From positions 1,302,001 to 1,366,000 of the forward strand of contig JAXLUM010000001.1 in the NCBI GenBank assembly GCA_046329515.1: DNA of 64,000 bases, given 5' to 3'. The position numbers and the translations under genes were made by a program. Position 1 is the first letter of the stretch, and each line of letters starts with the position of its first letter. The notes beneath the pieces were generated by a model, which worked only from the letters and a program-made list of their open reading frames with translations, had not been told where the DNA came from and made no database searches. Shown piece by piece: positions 9,544 through 18,428 of this stretch. The DNA comes from Bog-950 sp046329515. GTDB taxonomy: Bacteria > Bacteroidota > Bacteroidia > Chitinophagales > LD1.

Positions 9544-9741
9544 TGCGGCGAAGATAATTTTATGCCAACCACAACGACTTTAATCCGGGAATATTTCAGA
9601 AGATTTAATGCTTGCCGGATAAGGTAATCACCAACGGAAATTTCGCATTCGTTTTACCAAACAACGGTAGGCATAAATAAGTGGGCAACTGCTTATACCG
9701 GCGCGGTATTTTTCTATTTTTAATTCAGCCAAAACTCAGCC
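9544..9741. other. Divergent intergenic region, promoters expected
   Basis: This 198-bp gap lies between the divergent starts of the lipase-like gene and the T9SS protein. It must hold promoters for both. I see AT-rich stretches near 9710-9725 but no element I would call with confidence. Confidence 0.5.
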
Positions 9742-11733
9742 ATGAAATTTAAAGTTTACTTCCTCTTAATTACTGTTTTCTGTTTGGTTTCAATTGCCTC
9801 TAAAGCGAATGACACAGCTTATGTTCAGCGGCAACAGGCGTACATAACGCAGGGCCTTGCCAACTTTAACACCAATGCCATTGTGCTGCAGGCTTATGCC
9901 GGTGTGCCGGTTAATCAGCCAACGCTTGATACTATGTTTGTTCACTTTGCGAACCATGAAGTAAACGACTTCGGCATTGTGCAACTGATACGCACTATGT
10001 ATTTAGGAGGCGGGCAATACGATTCTATGATATTGCACGCACTGGATACCATACCGTTTTGGTTAACCAAAGGTGAACGCTTTAATAATTACTGGAGCGA
10101 GAACCATATGATAATGTGGATGAGCAGCGATTGGCTGTTGCATGAGCGCTTTGGCCGCCATATTGATGCTAACCTGCATAACCGCCTGGTGCATTACTTG
10201 AATTTGAAGGTGCAATACGGTTTTTATGAATTCAATTCAGCCGTGTATGGCCCTTATTGCCTTAGTGGCTTAATTAACCTTGCTGACTTTGCGCAGGATG
10301 CTCAAATAAAAAACCTTGCTACGCAGGCTTCGCAAAAGTTGTTGGCACGTATGCTTATGCTAACTAACGACCAGGGGGTATATTTCCCATCAGCCGGTAG
10401 AAATTACTTTAGTAAATACGAAAGTGCCTGGAACCAGAACCATAGTAATCTCATATGGCTGTTAACCGGGCTTGGCCCTGTACCCGGAGATGCATCACAT
10501 GCCGGAGCGTTTTTAGCCACCAGTAGTTTGCCGGTTGATGCAGTTATTAATTCGCGCACTGCTTACCTGGATACTATAGTATATATCGGGCATCCTATTG
10601 ATTCAATGAACAGCCTGCATGCCGGCCAGTCAGAGGTTGATAAAACCATTTTTCAGTGGAGTGCCGGCGGTTATCTGCATCCGCAACTGGCATTGGAAAC
10701 CTACACGCTGTTAACTGATTCTGATTTATGGAACCACGTTGACTTTTCTCCTATTGCTCAATTCTCCTTTGTTCAACCCTGGAACATTCAATCGTTGGCA
10801 GAATCGGCAAGCGCTATTTCAAAAAGCTCGGTTATTTGTGAAGAGAACATATACATGTTTAAGCATAATGGCGTAACGCTTTCATCGGCCCAGGATTTCT
10901 GGAAAGGGAAAGTAGGTTACCAGCAGCAGCCTTGCGCGGCCAACGTAGGTCGTACGGCTGTGCTTACTGCTTCGGGTAAAGTAAAAACCGATTGGAATGA
11001 CCGTTCGGATAACAATTTGAACAACGACTTGCCTTATGTAAAGCAGAAAAAGAACGTAGCCCTGCTTATGTACAGGCCCGAAGCAAAACTACCTGTACTT
11101 AGTTATGGCGATCCTGAAGTTTCTCTTTTTTGGCGGAATGGCGATTACAACGAAATTGCTGAAGATAGTATGTGGCTGTTGGGACGGGTAGATGAAAACT
11201 ACGTAGCTGTGCGCCGTTATTGTATTGATACCATGAATGGCCTGTGGATGTGCCCTGTAGCCGAAGGGCAAAGCTGGGTAATAATGGTTGGCGACAGCAG
11301 TATGTATGGCAGCTTCACTAATTTTAAAAGCGTAGTTCACCAATCGCAGTTTGAGGACCAATGGTATTATGACTCAGCCGCGCAGCAGTATTTTTACTAT
11401 GCTAAGGTGGTGGTTGATACAACTACCATTGAATACGCATGGGGTGTAGATAGTGTGGTAAATACCGGCATCAGCAATTTAACTGCTGGAAGCTTTGGGC
11501 TTTATCCTAACCCTGCAACCGGAATGGTTACCCTTAACTTAAGCAGCATTGAAACTGCTGATATGACCATTACAGTAAATGACCTTAGCGGACGGCTAAT
11601 ATATAGTGCCGGTAGAACACTGCCTGTAAAAGCGGCTTACATTAATACGGAAGATTGGGCCGGTGGTGTATACATTGTTACTGTTGAAACAAGTAAAGGG
11701 CGATACTGCCAGCGGTTGATTAAACAGGAGTAA
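9742..11733 (+). CDS. T9SS-secreted protein, possible helical-toroid glycan lyase-like fold
   Basis: The 663-residue protein has a signal peptide (MKFKVYFLLITVFCLVSIASKA). Residues 585-663 are a type A T9SS sorting domain: LYPNPATG, then LSGRLIYS, then GGVYIVTVET and a terminal KQE. It is therefore exported across the outer membrane and attached to the surface or released. The central part (about 70-300) is helical and rich in aromatic residues. Motifs such as WSENHMIMWMSSDWLL and YESAWNQNHSNLIW recall alpha/alpha-toroid polysaccharide lyases; the following part to about residue 570 looks beta-rich. That comparison is weak and no catalytic residues can be assigned. It ends 3 bp from the stop of the convergent hydroxylase gene. 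Confidence 0.75.
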   Translation: MKFKVYFLLITVFCLVSIASKANDTAYVQRQQAYITQGLANFNTNAIVLQAYAGVPVNQPTLDTMFVHFANHEVNDFGIVQLIRTMYLGGGQYDSMILHALDTIPFWLTKGERFNNYWSENHMIMWMSSDWLLHERFGRHIDANLHNRLVHYLNLKVQYGFYEFNSAVYGPYCLSGLINLADFAQDAQIKNLATQASQKLLARMLMLTNDQGVYFPSAGRNYFSKYESAWNQNHSNLIWLLTGLGPVPGDASHAGAFLATSSLPVDAVINSRTAYLDTIVYIGHPIDSMNSLHAGQSEVDKTIFQWSAGGYLHPQLALETYTLLTDSDLWNHVDFSPIAQFSFVQPWNIQSLAESASAISKSSVICEENIYMFKHNGVTLSSAQDFWKGKVGYQQQPCAANVGRTAVLTASGKVKTDWNDRSDNNLNNDLPYVKQKKNVALLMYRPEAKLPVLSYGDPEVSLFWRNGDYNEIAEDSMWLLGRVDENYVAVRRYCIDTMNGLWMCPVAEGQSWVIMVGDSSMYGSFTNFKSVVHQSQFEDQWYYDSAAQQYFYYAKVVVDTTTIEYAWGVDSVVNTGISNLTAGSFGLYPNPATGMVTLNLSSIETADMTITVNDLSGRLIYSAGRTLPVKAAYINTEDWAGGVYIVTVETSKGRYCQRLIKQE

Positions 11734-11736
11734 ACC

Positions 11737-12600
11737 CTACGCGCTTAATTCTACATCACCGGTTTCATCTGCTACAGTCTGTGTTTTAGCTTGTGGTTGT
11801 TGCTTACCTGTTTTGCACAGGCGGTCCCATATTGATGATACCTCACCGAAGTTAACGTTTACATCGCTGTGGTGTATGTTGTGCCAGGCAGAACTGTTTA
11901 ACCCAATACGCGGCAGTATGGCTTCTAACCAGCTAAAGGTTACACCACAATGCAGGTAAAGGTTTAGCAGAACAAAGGTTGCGATTGCGGTAAAATACAA
12001 AGGCGCGAAATGCTTGGCAGGCGGCCAGCATAAGAGCAGTAAAGGCCAAAAGGTCATTAAGGTTTCCATAGGGCCTACGGCAAAACCCGCAAAAGGGGTA
12101 GGGTCGCGAAAGGAATGGTGGTGCTTATGAAAGGAGAAAAGAAGTTTGCTGTGCAGTATGCGGTGTTTCCAATAGGTCATAGCATCAACTGCTATAATAC
12201 CGCCGTACATTTGCAGTATAACCATCCACCAGGTAAGGCCCATATCTTTTAACGTCCACACCAAACCGGTAGGTAAACCCATACGATAAAGACCCGCCGG
12301 CCATGCCGCCATGCACGACACTACAAACATGGCGCGGGCTGAGCCAAATGCCTCGCGCGCAATAGGAGGTGCTGTTCTTCTTACGCCTTGTATACGCAGG
12401 CCGTATTGTTCAGAAAAGCGGTAGGCAATAAAGCAGGCAGTAAACAGCGGAACGGTTATTACAAGAAAAATGCGCCAAAAACTGTCGTAAAACAGGCGAA
12501 CATCAGGATGCAGAAGCCCCGATAAAAAGGCAGCAGCTACAATAAACCAATCAATTGCAGATGCTACGGTATCAGCTTTAAGCCGTTTTTTCTTTGTCAT
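11737..12600 (-). CDS. Membrane fatty acid hydroxylase / sterol desaturase superfamily
   Basis: The 287-residue integral membrane protein has hydrophobic segments near residues 15-32, 42-60, 90-105, 122-142, 182-195 and 203-217. It carries the diiron histidine signature of the superfamily: HRILH (146-150), HKHHH (158-162) and HNIHH (240-244). Members use O2 to hydroxylate or desaturate lipids; substrates include sterols, carotenoids, sphingolipids and alkylglycerols, and the sequence does not say which applies here. The start has MTKKKRLK in the cytoplasm before the first helix. It lies between a secreted protein and lepA, transcribed away from lepA. A fatty acid desaturase lies 3 kb away. 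Confidence 0.85.
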   Translation of the reverse strand: MTKKKRLKADTVASAIDWFIVAAAFLSGLLHPDVRLFYDSFWRIFLVITVPLFTACFIAYRFSEQYGLRIQGVRRTAPPIAREAFGSARAMFVVSCMAAWPAGLYRMGLPTGLVWTLKDMGLTWWMVILQMYGGIIAVDAMTYWKHRILHSKLLFSFHKHHHSFRDPTPFAGFAVGPMETLMTFWPLLLLCWPPAKHFAPLYFTAIATFVLLNLYLHCGVTFSWLEAILPRIGLNSSAWHNIHHSDVNVNFGEVSSIWDRLCKTGKQQPQAKTQTVADETGDVELSA

Positions 12601-12771
12601 TCTTAATCAGTTGAGTGGGAATACTGAGTTTTCAAAAATATGAAATTTGCGGCCCGGTTAAAAACGGAGGAGGATGCTATTTAACAATAAGCCCTTGTGT
12701 CTATCAGCAAGTTGCAACAATCGCAATTCAATCATTCTCAAATTCTCACATTGTGCTATCTTCGCGCCCCG

Positions 12772-14562
12772 ATGGAAAATATCCGCAACTTCTGCATTAT
12801 AGCACACATTGATCACGGTAAAAGTACGCTGGCCGACAGGTTGATTGAAACAACCAAAACCATTAGCGAGCGAAACATGATGGATACCGTGTTGGACAAC
12901 ATGGATTTGGAGCGCGAGCGCGGCATAACCATTAAGAGCCATGCCATACAAATGGATTTTACCCGCGATGGTAAAAAGTATGTGCTTAACCTTATTGATA
13001 CTCCCGGACACGTTGACTTTAGTTATGAGGTTAGCCGTTCACTGGCGGCCTGCGAAGGCGCCCTTTTGCTGGTGGATGCGGCCCAGGGTATTCAGGCACA
13101 AACTATCAGTAATCTTTACCTTGCTATTGACCAGGGCCTTACCATTATACCTGTAGTAAACAAAATTGATATGGATGGCGCTAACCCTGAGTTGGTAGCT
13201 GACCAAATGGTAAACCTGGTAGGCTGCAAACGTGAGGAGATAATTTTTGCCAGCGGCCGTAGCGGTATTGGTATTGATAAAATATTTGATGCCATTATTG
13301 ACAGATTACCTGCTCCTAAAGGAGACCCTGATGCTCCGCTACGTGCCCTTATTTTCGATAGCATGTTTAACCCCTTCCGCGGGGTAATTGCGTACTACCG
13401 GATATTAGATGGCAGCCTGAAGAAGAATGACAAAGTGAAATTTGTAAATACAGGCGCCAGCTATTTGGCTGATGAAGTAGGTATTTTACGTATGGACCTT
13501 GAACCACGCCCCGAAGTAAAAACAGGGGATGTAGGTTATATAATTACCGGCATTAAGAATGCGAAAGAAATTAAAGTAGGTGATACCATAACACTGGCTG
13601 CAAACCCTTGTAAAGAAGCTGTACAGGGTTTTGAAGATGTGAAGCCGATGGTATTTGCGGGTATTTACCCAATGGATAATGACGATTACGAAGACCTGCG
13701 CGATAGTTTGGAGAAGTTGCAGTTGAACGATGCTTCGCTTGTTTTTGAACCTGAAACATCCATAGCCTTGGGCTTTGGTTTCCGTTGCGGCTTCTTAGGT
13801 TTATTGCACCTTGAAATTGTGCAGGAACGTTTGGAGCGCGAGTATGACATGACCATTATTACCACGGTTCCGCAGGTTAGTTATGAAGCGTATTTAACCA
13901 ATGGAGAACAGATAACCATTCACAACCCGGAGAATATGCCGGAGGTATCGCGCATTGACCATATAGATGAGCCGTATATTAAAGCGCAGGTAATTACCAA
14001 GCCGGAATACATTGGCTCAATAATGACGCTGTGCATGGAAAAGCGTGGTATTCTGATTAACCAGAATTACCTGACGGAAGACCGCGTTGAGCTGATGTTT
14101 GAAATGCCGTTGGCTGAAATTGTGTTTGACTTTTACGACCGCCTGAAGTCAATAAGCCGTGGTTATGCTTCATTTGATTACCACCCTGTTGATTACCGCC
14201 CCGGAGATTTAGTGAAGCTGGATATACTATTAAATAGCGAAGTAGTGGATGCATTCAGCGCTATGATTCACCGCAGCAAGGCCGAAGACTTTGGCCGCAA
14301 AATGTGCGAGAAGCTGAAGGAGCTTATACCGCGCCAGCAGTTTATGATACCCATACAGGCTGCTATTGGCGCTAAAATTATTGCCCGCGAAAATATCTCT
14401 GCTATCCGTAAGGATGTTACCGCTAAATGTTACGGTGGCGATATAAGCCGTAAACGTAAGCTGTTAGAAAAGCAGAAGAAGGGTAAAAAGAAAATGCGCC
14501 AGTTTGGTAAAGTAGAAGTACCGCAGCAGGCGTTTATAGCGGTGTTAAAGCTTAACGATTAA
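12772..14562 (+). CDS. lepA: Elongation factor 4 (LepA)
   Basis: LepA is a translational GTPase that binds ribosomes and affects initiation and elongation under stress. The chosen ATG at 12772 gives 596 residues beginning MENIRNFCIIAHIDHGKST, which is the family's normal N-terminus and length. An upstream GTG at 12697 would add 25 unrelated residues. The G1 loop is AHIDHGKST, switch I contains RERGITIKS, G3 is DTPGHVDF and G4 is NKID. The LepA-specific C-terminal domain contains the ISRKRKLLEKQKKGKKKMR segment. A TATCTTCG string at 12757-12764 could be a weak -7 element. The gene is followed by a bidirectional terminator. Confidence 0.97.
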   Translation: MENIRNFCIIAHIDHGKSTLADRLIETTKTISERNMMDTVLDNMDLERERGITIKSHAIQMDFTRDGKKYVLNLIDTPGHVDFSYEVSRSLAACEGALLLVDAAQGIQAQTISNLYLAIDQGLTIIPVVNKIDMDGANPELVADQMVNLVGCKREEIIFASGRSGIGIDKIFDAIIDRLPAPKGDPDAPLRALIFDSMFNPFRGVIAYYRILDGSLKKNDKVKFVNTGASYLADEVGILRMDLEPRPEVKTGDVGYIITGIKNAKEIKVGDTITLAANPCKEAVQGFEDVKPMVFAGIYPMDNDDYEDLRDSLEKLQLNDASLVFEPETSIALGFGFRCGFLGLLHLEIVQERLEREYDMTIITTVPQVSYEAYLTNGEQITIHNPENMPEVSRIDHIDEPYIKAQVITKPEYIGSIMTLCMEKRGILINQNYLTEDRVELMFEMPLAEIVFDFYDRLKSISRGYASFDYHPVDYRPGDLVKLDILLNSEVVDAFSAMIHRSKAEDFGRKMCEKLKELIPRQQFMIPIQAAIGAKIIARENISAIRKDVTAKCYGGDISRKRKLLEKQKKGKKKMRQFGKVEVPQQAFIAVLKLND

Positions 14563-14567
14563 AAAAT

Positions 14568-14595
14568 AAGGCCCCCGATTTCTCAGGGGCCTTTC
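14568..14595. terminator. Bidirectional terminator between lepA and the lipoprotein gene
   Basis: An 8-bp stem (14568-14575 with 14586-14593) has a GC-rich core and a T-rich tail downstream on the plus strand. On the minus strand the hairpin is followed by TTATTTTTT. It can therefore stop transcription from both convergent genes. Confidence 0.8.
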
Positions 14596-14636
14596 TATTA
14601 ATAACTAACCAATTACTAAAACAAAGTTTTTATCTA

Positions 14637-15215
14637 TTAGCTGGCTTGCTTGGCCTTGCAGGCTTTTGCAGCAGCATATTCAGTGCGTATGTCGTCGGCA
14701 GTATAATCAGTGCTTTGGTCGGGCGAAACATCATAAGGCATGCCATCGCTAATTATTAAGGTTTTGCCATCAAGGTCAAGCATGTGAACAAAGCTCAGTT
14801 TCCCGTCAGTCGTTTTCTTTAAAAAGCCGTTTTCTGTTTCATCTTCCAGTTTATCGAAGCCGGGGTTCAGTTCCTTATCGGTAGCCATTCCTTTAATAAG
14901 GGCCATATTATCGGCCACGGTGCCATCCATAAACTTGTACGACATTTTAAAGAATTTGCCGCCGTAAACGTTTTGGCTGCCGTCTACTTCATACTTAATA
15001 ATTTTTGAATCCTTAGGTGCCTTTGCAACAACGTTAATGCCGGCGCTGCTCATGTCTAAATCTACAAGGTCGGCTTCCTTAAAGTGGGTTTCGCTTGCAG
15101 CAGGAGCGCTGGTTTCACTTGTGCCTTCTGCTTTTTCATCGGTTTTTGAACCGCCGCCACAACTACTTAAAAATAGAACTGCCGGAGCAGCTAATACAAG
15201 GAATAATTTTTTCAT
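14637..15215 (-). CDS. Lipoprotein of unknown function
   Basis: A 192-residue protein with a lipoprotein signal: hydrophobic stretch, then LSSC with the lipidated Cys19, followed by GGGSKTDEKAEGTSE. The low-complexity linker runs to about residue 45. The rest (about 46-192) is a small soluble domain with ISDGMPYDVSP and YTADDIRTEYAAAKACK near the end. I do not recognise the family. It is probably anchored in the inner leaflet of the outer membrane or exposed on the surface. It is monocistronic, converging on lepA with a shared terminator. Confidence 0.8.
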   Translation of the reverse strand: MKKLFLVLAAPAVLFLSSCGGGSKTDEKAEGTSETSAPAASETHFKEADLVDLDMSSAGINVVAKAPKDSKIIKYEVDGSQNVYGGKFFKMSYKFMDGTVADNMALIKGMATDKELNPGFDKLEDETENGFLKKTTDGKLSFVHMLDLDGKTLIISDGMPYDVSPDQSTDYTADDIRTEYAAAKACKAKQAS

Positions 15216-15417
15216 ATCAATCAGGATTGGGTTATTGAATGGGTTAAAAGTATTATACCCGCCAACCCTGCGAAATATTAAAGTGAGATTTTTGCCAGTG
15301 CGAAGGCGTTATGAATTTATTTCAAAGTTTATGCTACAGCGCGGGCTATACTATGCGCAATACCCTTTGGAGTGGAATTCGGTTTTTAAAAACGCTGTTT
15401 TTTTCATGCAATAGGCT

Positions 15418-16383
15418 ATGCGCCGAAAATCCTCTAAATTCGGCCTCGTGTTACGATACCGTGCCGACATACGAACCCTGATAAACGTAGCTATATACTT
15501 TACGGTAGCTATTATTCCCTGGCTGCGCTGGCAGCAAATGGGTACTGCTGAAATTGTATTTTGGGTAGTAATTAACTGCCTTATGAGTTTTATATGCGCT
15601 GTTATTGTGCATAACACCATCCACGTTCCCATTTTCAAAAGGCGGTGGATGAATAAAGTGTTTCAGATTGTATTAGGCTTTTGCTACGGGCACTCTACCA
15701 GCGCCTATGTGCCGGGCCATAACTTCAGCCACCATAAACATACACAAACACCTAAAGATGCTATACGTACCAGTAAGGCGCGTTTCCGCATTAATTTCTT
15801 CAATCAGCTGTTCTTTTTCTTTTTAATGAGCGGCGATATTTTGAAAGGGGAGTTGCGCTTTGCTGCAAAAATGCGTAAGGAAAGGCCGGAGTGGTTCAGA
15901 CAGTATTTATTGGAAATGGCTTTAGTAATAGGCAGTAAAGTAGTATTGATAATAATAAACTGGAAGTGCGCTATACTGTTTGTACTTATACCGCACCAAT
16001 ATGCTGCATGGGGTATTGTAGGTACAAACTATTTTCAGCATGATGGTTGCGATGAAGAGCACCCGTACAACCACAGCCGCAACTTTAGCAGTCCTTTTTT
16101 AAACTGGTTGTTGTTTAATAATGGTTTTCATGGCGCACACCATATGAAACCTAACCTACACTGGAGTTTACTACCGCAGTACCATGCTGAGAAACTGCGG
16201 CCCTTTATTCATCCTTCACTGGATAGAGTTTCTTTAGTGGCTTATTTAATAGAAGCACATATTTACCCTGCCAAACGGGTTGACTACCTTGGCAAGCCCT
16301 TACAGCTTGGCCCACCAACTGCAGAACAGGATTGGGTGGAAGCCACTGATGTAAAAGAGCACGAAAGCGATATGGCCGCTTAA
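15418..16383 (+). CDS. Membrane fatty acid desaturase
   Basis: The 321-residue membrane protein carries the three histidine boxes of the fatty acid desaturase family: HNTIH (65-69), HNFSHH (101-106) and a late HGAHH with NLHWS downstream. An extra NYFQHDGCDEEH motif resembles the region between boxes in this group. Hydrophobic segments lie near residues 22-38 and 45-65, with more around 128-140 and 170-195. The enzyme would introduce a double bond (or possibly a hydroxyl) into a lipid acyl chain using a diiron centre; position and acceptor are not evident. The ATG at 15418 gives a basic cytoplasmic start, MRRKSSKFG. It converges on the PKD lipoprotein gene with a 4-bp gap. Confidence 0.85.
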   Translation: MRRKSSKFGLVLRYRADIRTLINVAIYFTVAIIPWLRWQQMGTAEIVFWVVINCLMSFICAVIVHNTIHVPIFKRRWMNKVFQIVLGFCYGHSTSAYVPGHNFSHHKHTQTPKDAIRTSKARFRINFFNQLFFFFLMSGDILKGELRFAAKMRKERPEWFRQYLLEMALVIGSKVVLIIINWKCAILFVLIPHQYAAWGIVGTNYFQHDGCDEEHPYNHSRNFSSPFLNWLLFNNGFHGAHHMKPNLHWSLLPQYHAEKLRPFIHPSLDRVSLVAYLIEAHIYPAKRVDYLGKPLQLGPPTAEQDWVEATDVKEHESDMAA

Positions 16384-16387
16384 GTTG

Positions 16388-17053
16388 CTATTGCTTTTTA
16401 AGCAGTTGGTAGCAAACGCCTACGGTATCGGTATTCAGTAGCAAATAGTAAGTAAGGTTAAGCTGGCTATAATCGGGCCGCAGGCTGCCATAGCCTGCTA
16501 TGCTTTTAACTGAAAAAGACTGCAATGGGATGGCAATATGATTACCACTGGTGTTAAGCGTAACGGTTGTAGCACTATCGCTAAAATTTTGAATAGAAAC
16601 GTCAGTTAACCCAACAGCTGTAGCTATGCTGTTGAAGCTGGATTGCACCACAGAATCACCATAACAGGTTTGTACTGCATGGTAATTGCCTGCATAGCTT
16701 TGATTAGTGGCTAAGGGCATTACCGTAATTTTTACAGAATCAACCGAAGTTCTATTTTCTACACTTACGGTTAATACTATCGTATAAGTACCCGGAAGGT
16801 TATAGCTGTGTTCAACAGTTAATGAATCGGAGAAGGTGCCATCGCCAAAGTTGTATTGAAAGTTGGCTTGGGCAGATGACAGCTTACCGCAATACGTAAA
16901 GTGTATAAGCTCATTCACTGTAATCGTGTCACTTTGCCAAGCGGTTGTGGTGTGCAGGCAGGCATCAGGCGCAATAAGGCTTTCCTTTTTGCAGGCTGAA
17001 AAGGAAATGAAGAGCAGCAGAAGGAGGTAAGCAGTTGATTTCATAAAGCGCAT
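16388..17053 (-). CDS. PKD-domain lipoprotein
   Basis: A 221-residue lipoprotein. The signal MKSTAYLLLLLFISFSAC ends in a lipobox with Cys21 (counting from the ATG at 17053; an ATG at 17044 would start three residues later and is equally plausible). Residues about 40-112 form a PKD (Ig-like) domain, with QYNFGDGTFSDS and VEHSYNLPGTYTIVLTV, the standard pattern for this fold. The C-terminal half (about 113-221) is beta-rich and contains a cysteine in VQTCYGDS; I do not recognise it. PKD domains usually mediate protein or glycan contacts at the surface. The function is unknown. Its start is divergent from the PI-PLC-like gene with only 89 bp between. Confidence 0.8.
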   Translation of the reverse strand: MRFMKSTAYLLLLLFISFSACKKESLIAPDACLHTTTAWQSDTITVNELIHFTYCGKLSSAQANFQYNFGDGTFSDSLTVEHSYNLPGTYTIVLTVSVENRTSVDSVKITVMPLATNQSYAGNYHAVQTCYGDSVVQSSFNSIATAVGLTDVSIQNFSDSATTVTLNTSGNHIAIPLQSFSVKSIAGYGSLRPDYSQLNLTYYLLLNTDTVGVCYQLLKKQ

Positions 17054-17142
17054 TGCTTTTCGGGCTGCATATTAACTTTATTTCAGCACCTTATTGCCAT
17101 CATTTAACTGCTGTTACGGCTATAAAATGGTTTATTTGCGCT

Positions 17143-18276
17143 ATGCGGACTCTATTGATAATTTGTTGCATACTGAGCCTTGGACTATACTCAGTGGCAC
17201 AGGGAACAGATGGCCTTAAGCTTAACCAGATTCAGATTATTGGCAGCCACAACAGTTACAAGAAACTGCCGGACGAACGGGTAATGAAGTTTTTACTTAA
17301 GCAAAGCAAACACCTTGGTAAGGAACTGGACCCGCGTGGTATTGATTACGGGCATTTACCTTTCGATTCGCAATTTGCAGGGTATAATATTCGCGGCCTT
17401 GAGATTGATATTTACAATGACCCTAAAGGGGGCTTGTATTATAAGCGCCGCATAAATGCTTTTGTGCATGGCGTTCATCAAAAATCTGGCGTAGAGGAGT
17501 TAAAGAAGCCCGGCTTTAAAGTTTTACATATAAAGGACGTGGACTACCAAACCAACTATTACACCTTTAAGGAATCGTTGGTGGCTGTTAAACAATGGAG
17601 CGACGCCCACCCCAAACACTTGCCTATTTTTATAAACCTGGAACCTAAAACCAAAGGCCCCGGAGATTACAGTAAGATACTACGGGTGTTGGGATTTAAG
17701 CGCGTAGCGCCTTTTGATGCCGCTGCCTGCGATTCCATTGACTCAGAAATTAAGGCTGTATTTGGTAATGATTTGAATGGCGTGCTTACGCCCGATAAGG
17801 TAAGAGGTAGTTACGCCAGCCTAAATGATATGGTGGTGCACAATGGATGGCCCGCCCTGGATGCTTGCCGCGGGCAGGTGGTATTTATTATGATTGGCGA
17901 CGCCAAGAAGGAATACCTGCAAGACCATGAAAACCTACAGAACCGTGCAGTGTTTACCTATAGCCATCCCGGAAAAGCAGATTGTGCATTTGTAATGATA
18001 GATGATGCTTTATTGGATAGCGCACGTATAACCGAAACGGTGAAGCAGGGCTATATAGTGCGTACCCGCAGCGATGAAGAAACCCGCCAATGCCGCAGCA
18101 ATAACTGCAATATGCGCAATGCCGCTTTTAACAGCGGGGCGCAAATAACCTCTACTGACTATTACAAGCCTGATGCCCGTTTCAGCGACTTTACGGTGCA
18201 GTGGGAGCAGCGCCATGTGGCACGTATAAACCCCGTAACATGCCCCGATAGAGGAGGACAGTGGGTGGACGAATAG
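17143..18276 (+). CDS. Secreted PI-PLC-like phosphodiesterase (Ca2+-dependent C1 type)
   Basis: With the ATG at 17143 the product is 377 residues and starts with a clean signal peptide (MRTLLIICCILSLGLYSVAQ); the upstream in-frame start at 17053 would mask it and overlap the divergent gene. The first catalytic-site motif, IGSHNSYK with His36, is followed by LEIDIYND (87-93), which could bind calcium. FVHGVH and KVLHIKDVDYQTN match the Ca2+-dependent phosphoinositide-specific phospholipase C1 family. The TIM-barrel continues with FINLEPK. Such enzymes cleave glycerophospho- or inositol-containing lipids; whether the real substrate is inositol lipid is not shown. It is probably periplasmic or secreted, as no lipobox or sorting domain is seen. 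Confidence 0.82.
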   Translation: MRTLLIICCILSLGLYSVAQGTDGLKLNQIQIIGSHNSYKKLPDERVMKFLLKQSKHLGKELDPRGIDYGHLPFDSQFAGYNIRGLEIDIYNDPKGGLYYKRRINAFVHGVHQKSGVEELKKPGFKVLHIKDVDYQTNYYTFKESLVAVKQWSDAHPKHLPIFINLEPKTKGPGDYSKILRVLGFKRVAPFDAAACDSIDSEIKAVFGNDLNGVLTPDKVRGSYASLNDMVVHNGWPALDACRGQVVFIMIGDAKKEYLQDHENLQNRAVFTYSHPGKADCAFVMIDDALLDSARITETVKQGYIVRTRSDEETRQCRSNNCNMRNAAFNSGAQITSTDYYKPDARFSDFTVQWEQRHVARINPVTCPDRGGQWVDE

Positions 18277-18428
18277 ATTGAATTATCTTTTATGTAAGTT
18301 TTTGGTAGGATACAAGCCATAGTGTTTATAACACACTACAACTGTAAAAACTATGTAGCTTATTTAACCGTATATAAAATGGAAGAGCCGCAATTGTGCG
18401 GTAATTTTATTTACGCCAAAACAATCAA

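Noticed and set aside
12697..12771. Longer lepA start at GTG 12697
   Set aside because: Adds 25 residues that do not match LepA; the ATG at 12772 gives the conserved N-terminus MENIRNFCIIAHIDHGKST.
17053..17142. Longer start for the PI-PLC-like gene
   Set aside because: It would prevent the signal peptide and start on the base where the divergent PKD gene starts; 17143 gives a clean secreted protein.
18388..18401. Small hairpin CCGCA-ATTG-TGCGG upstream of the 18429 gene
   Set aside because: Only 5 bp, without a good T tract, and 110 bases after the preceding stop; not convincing as terminator or operator.
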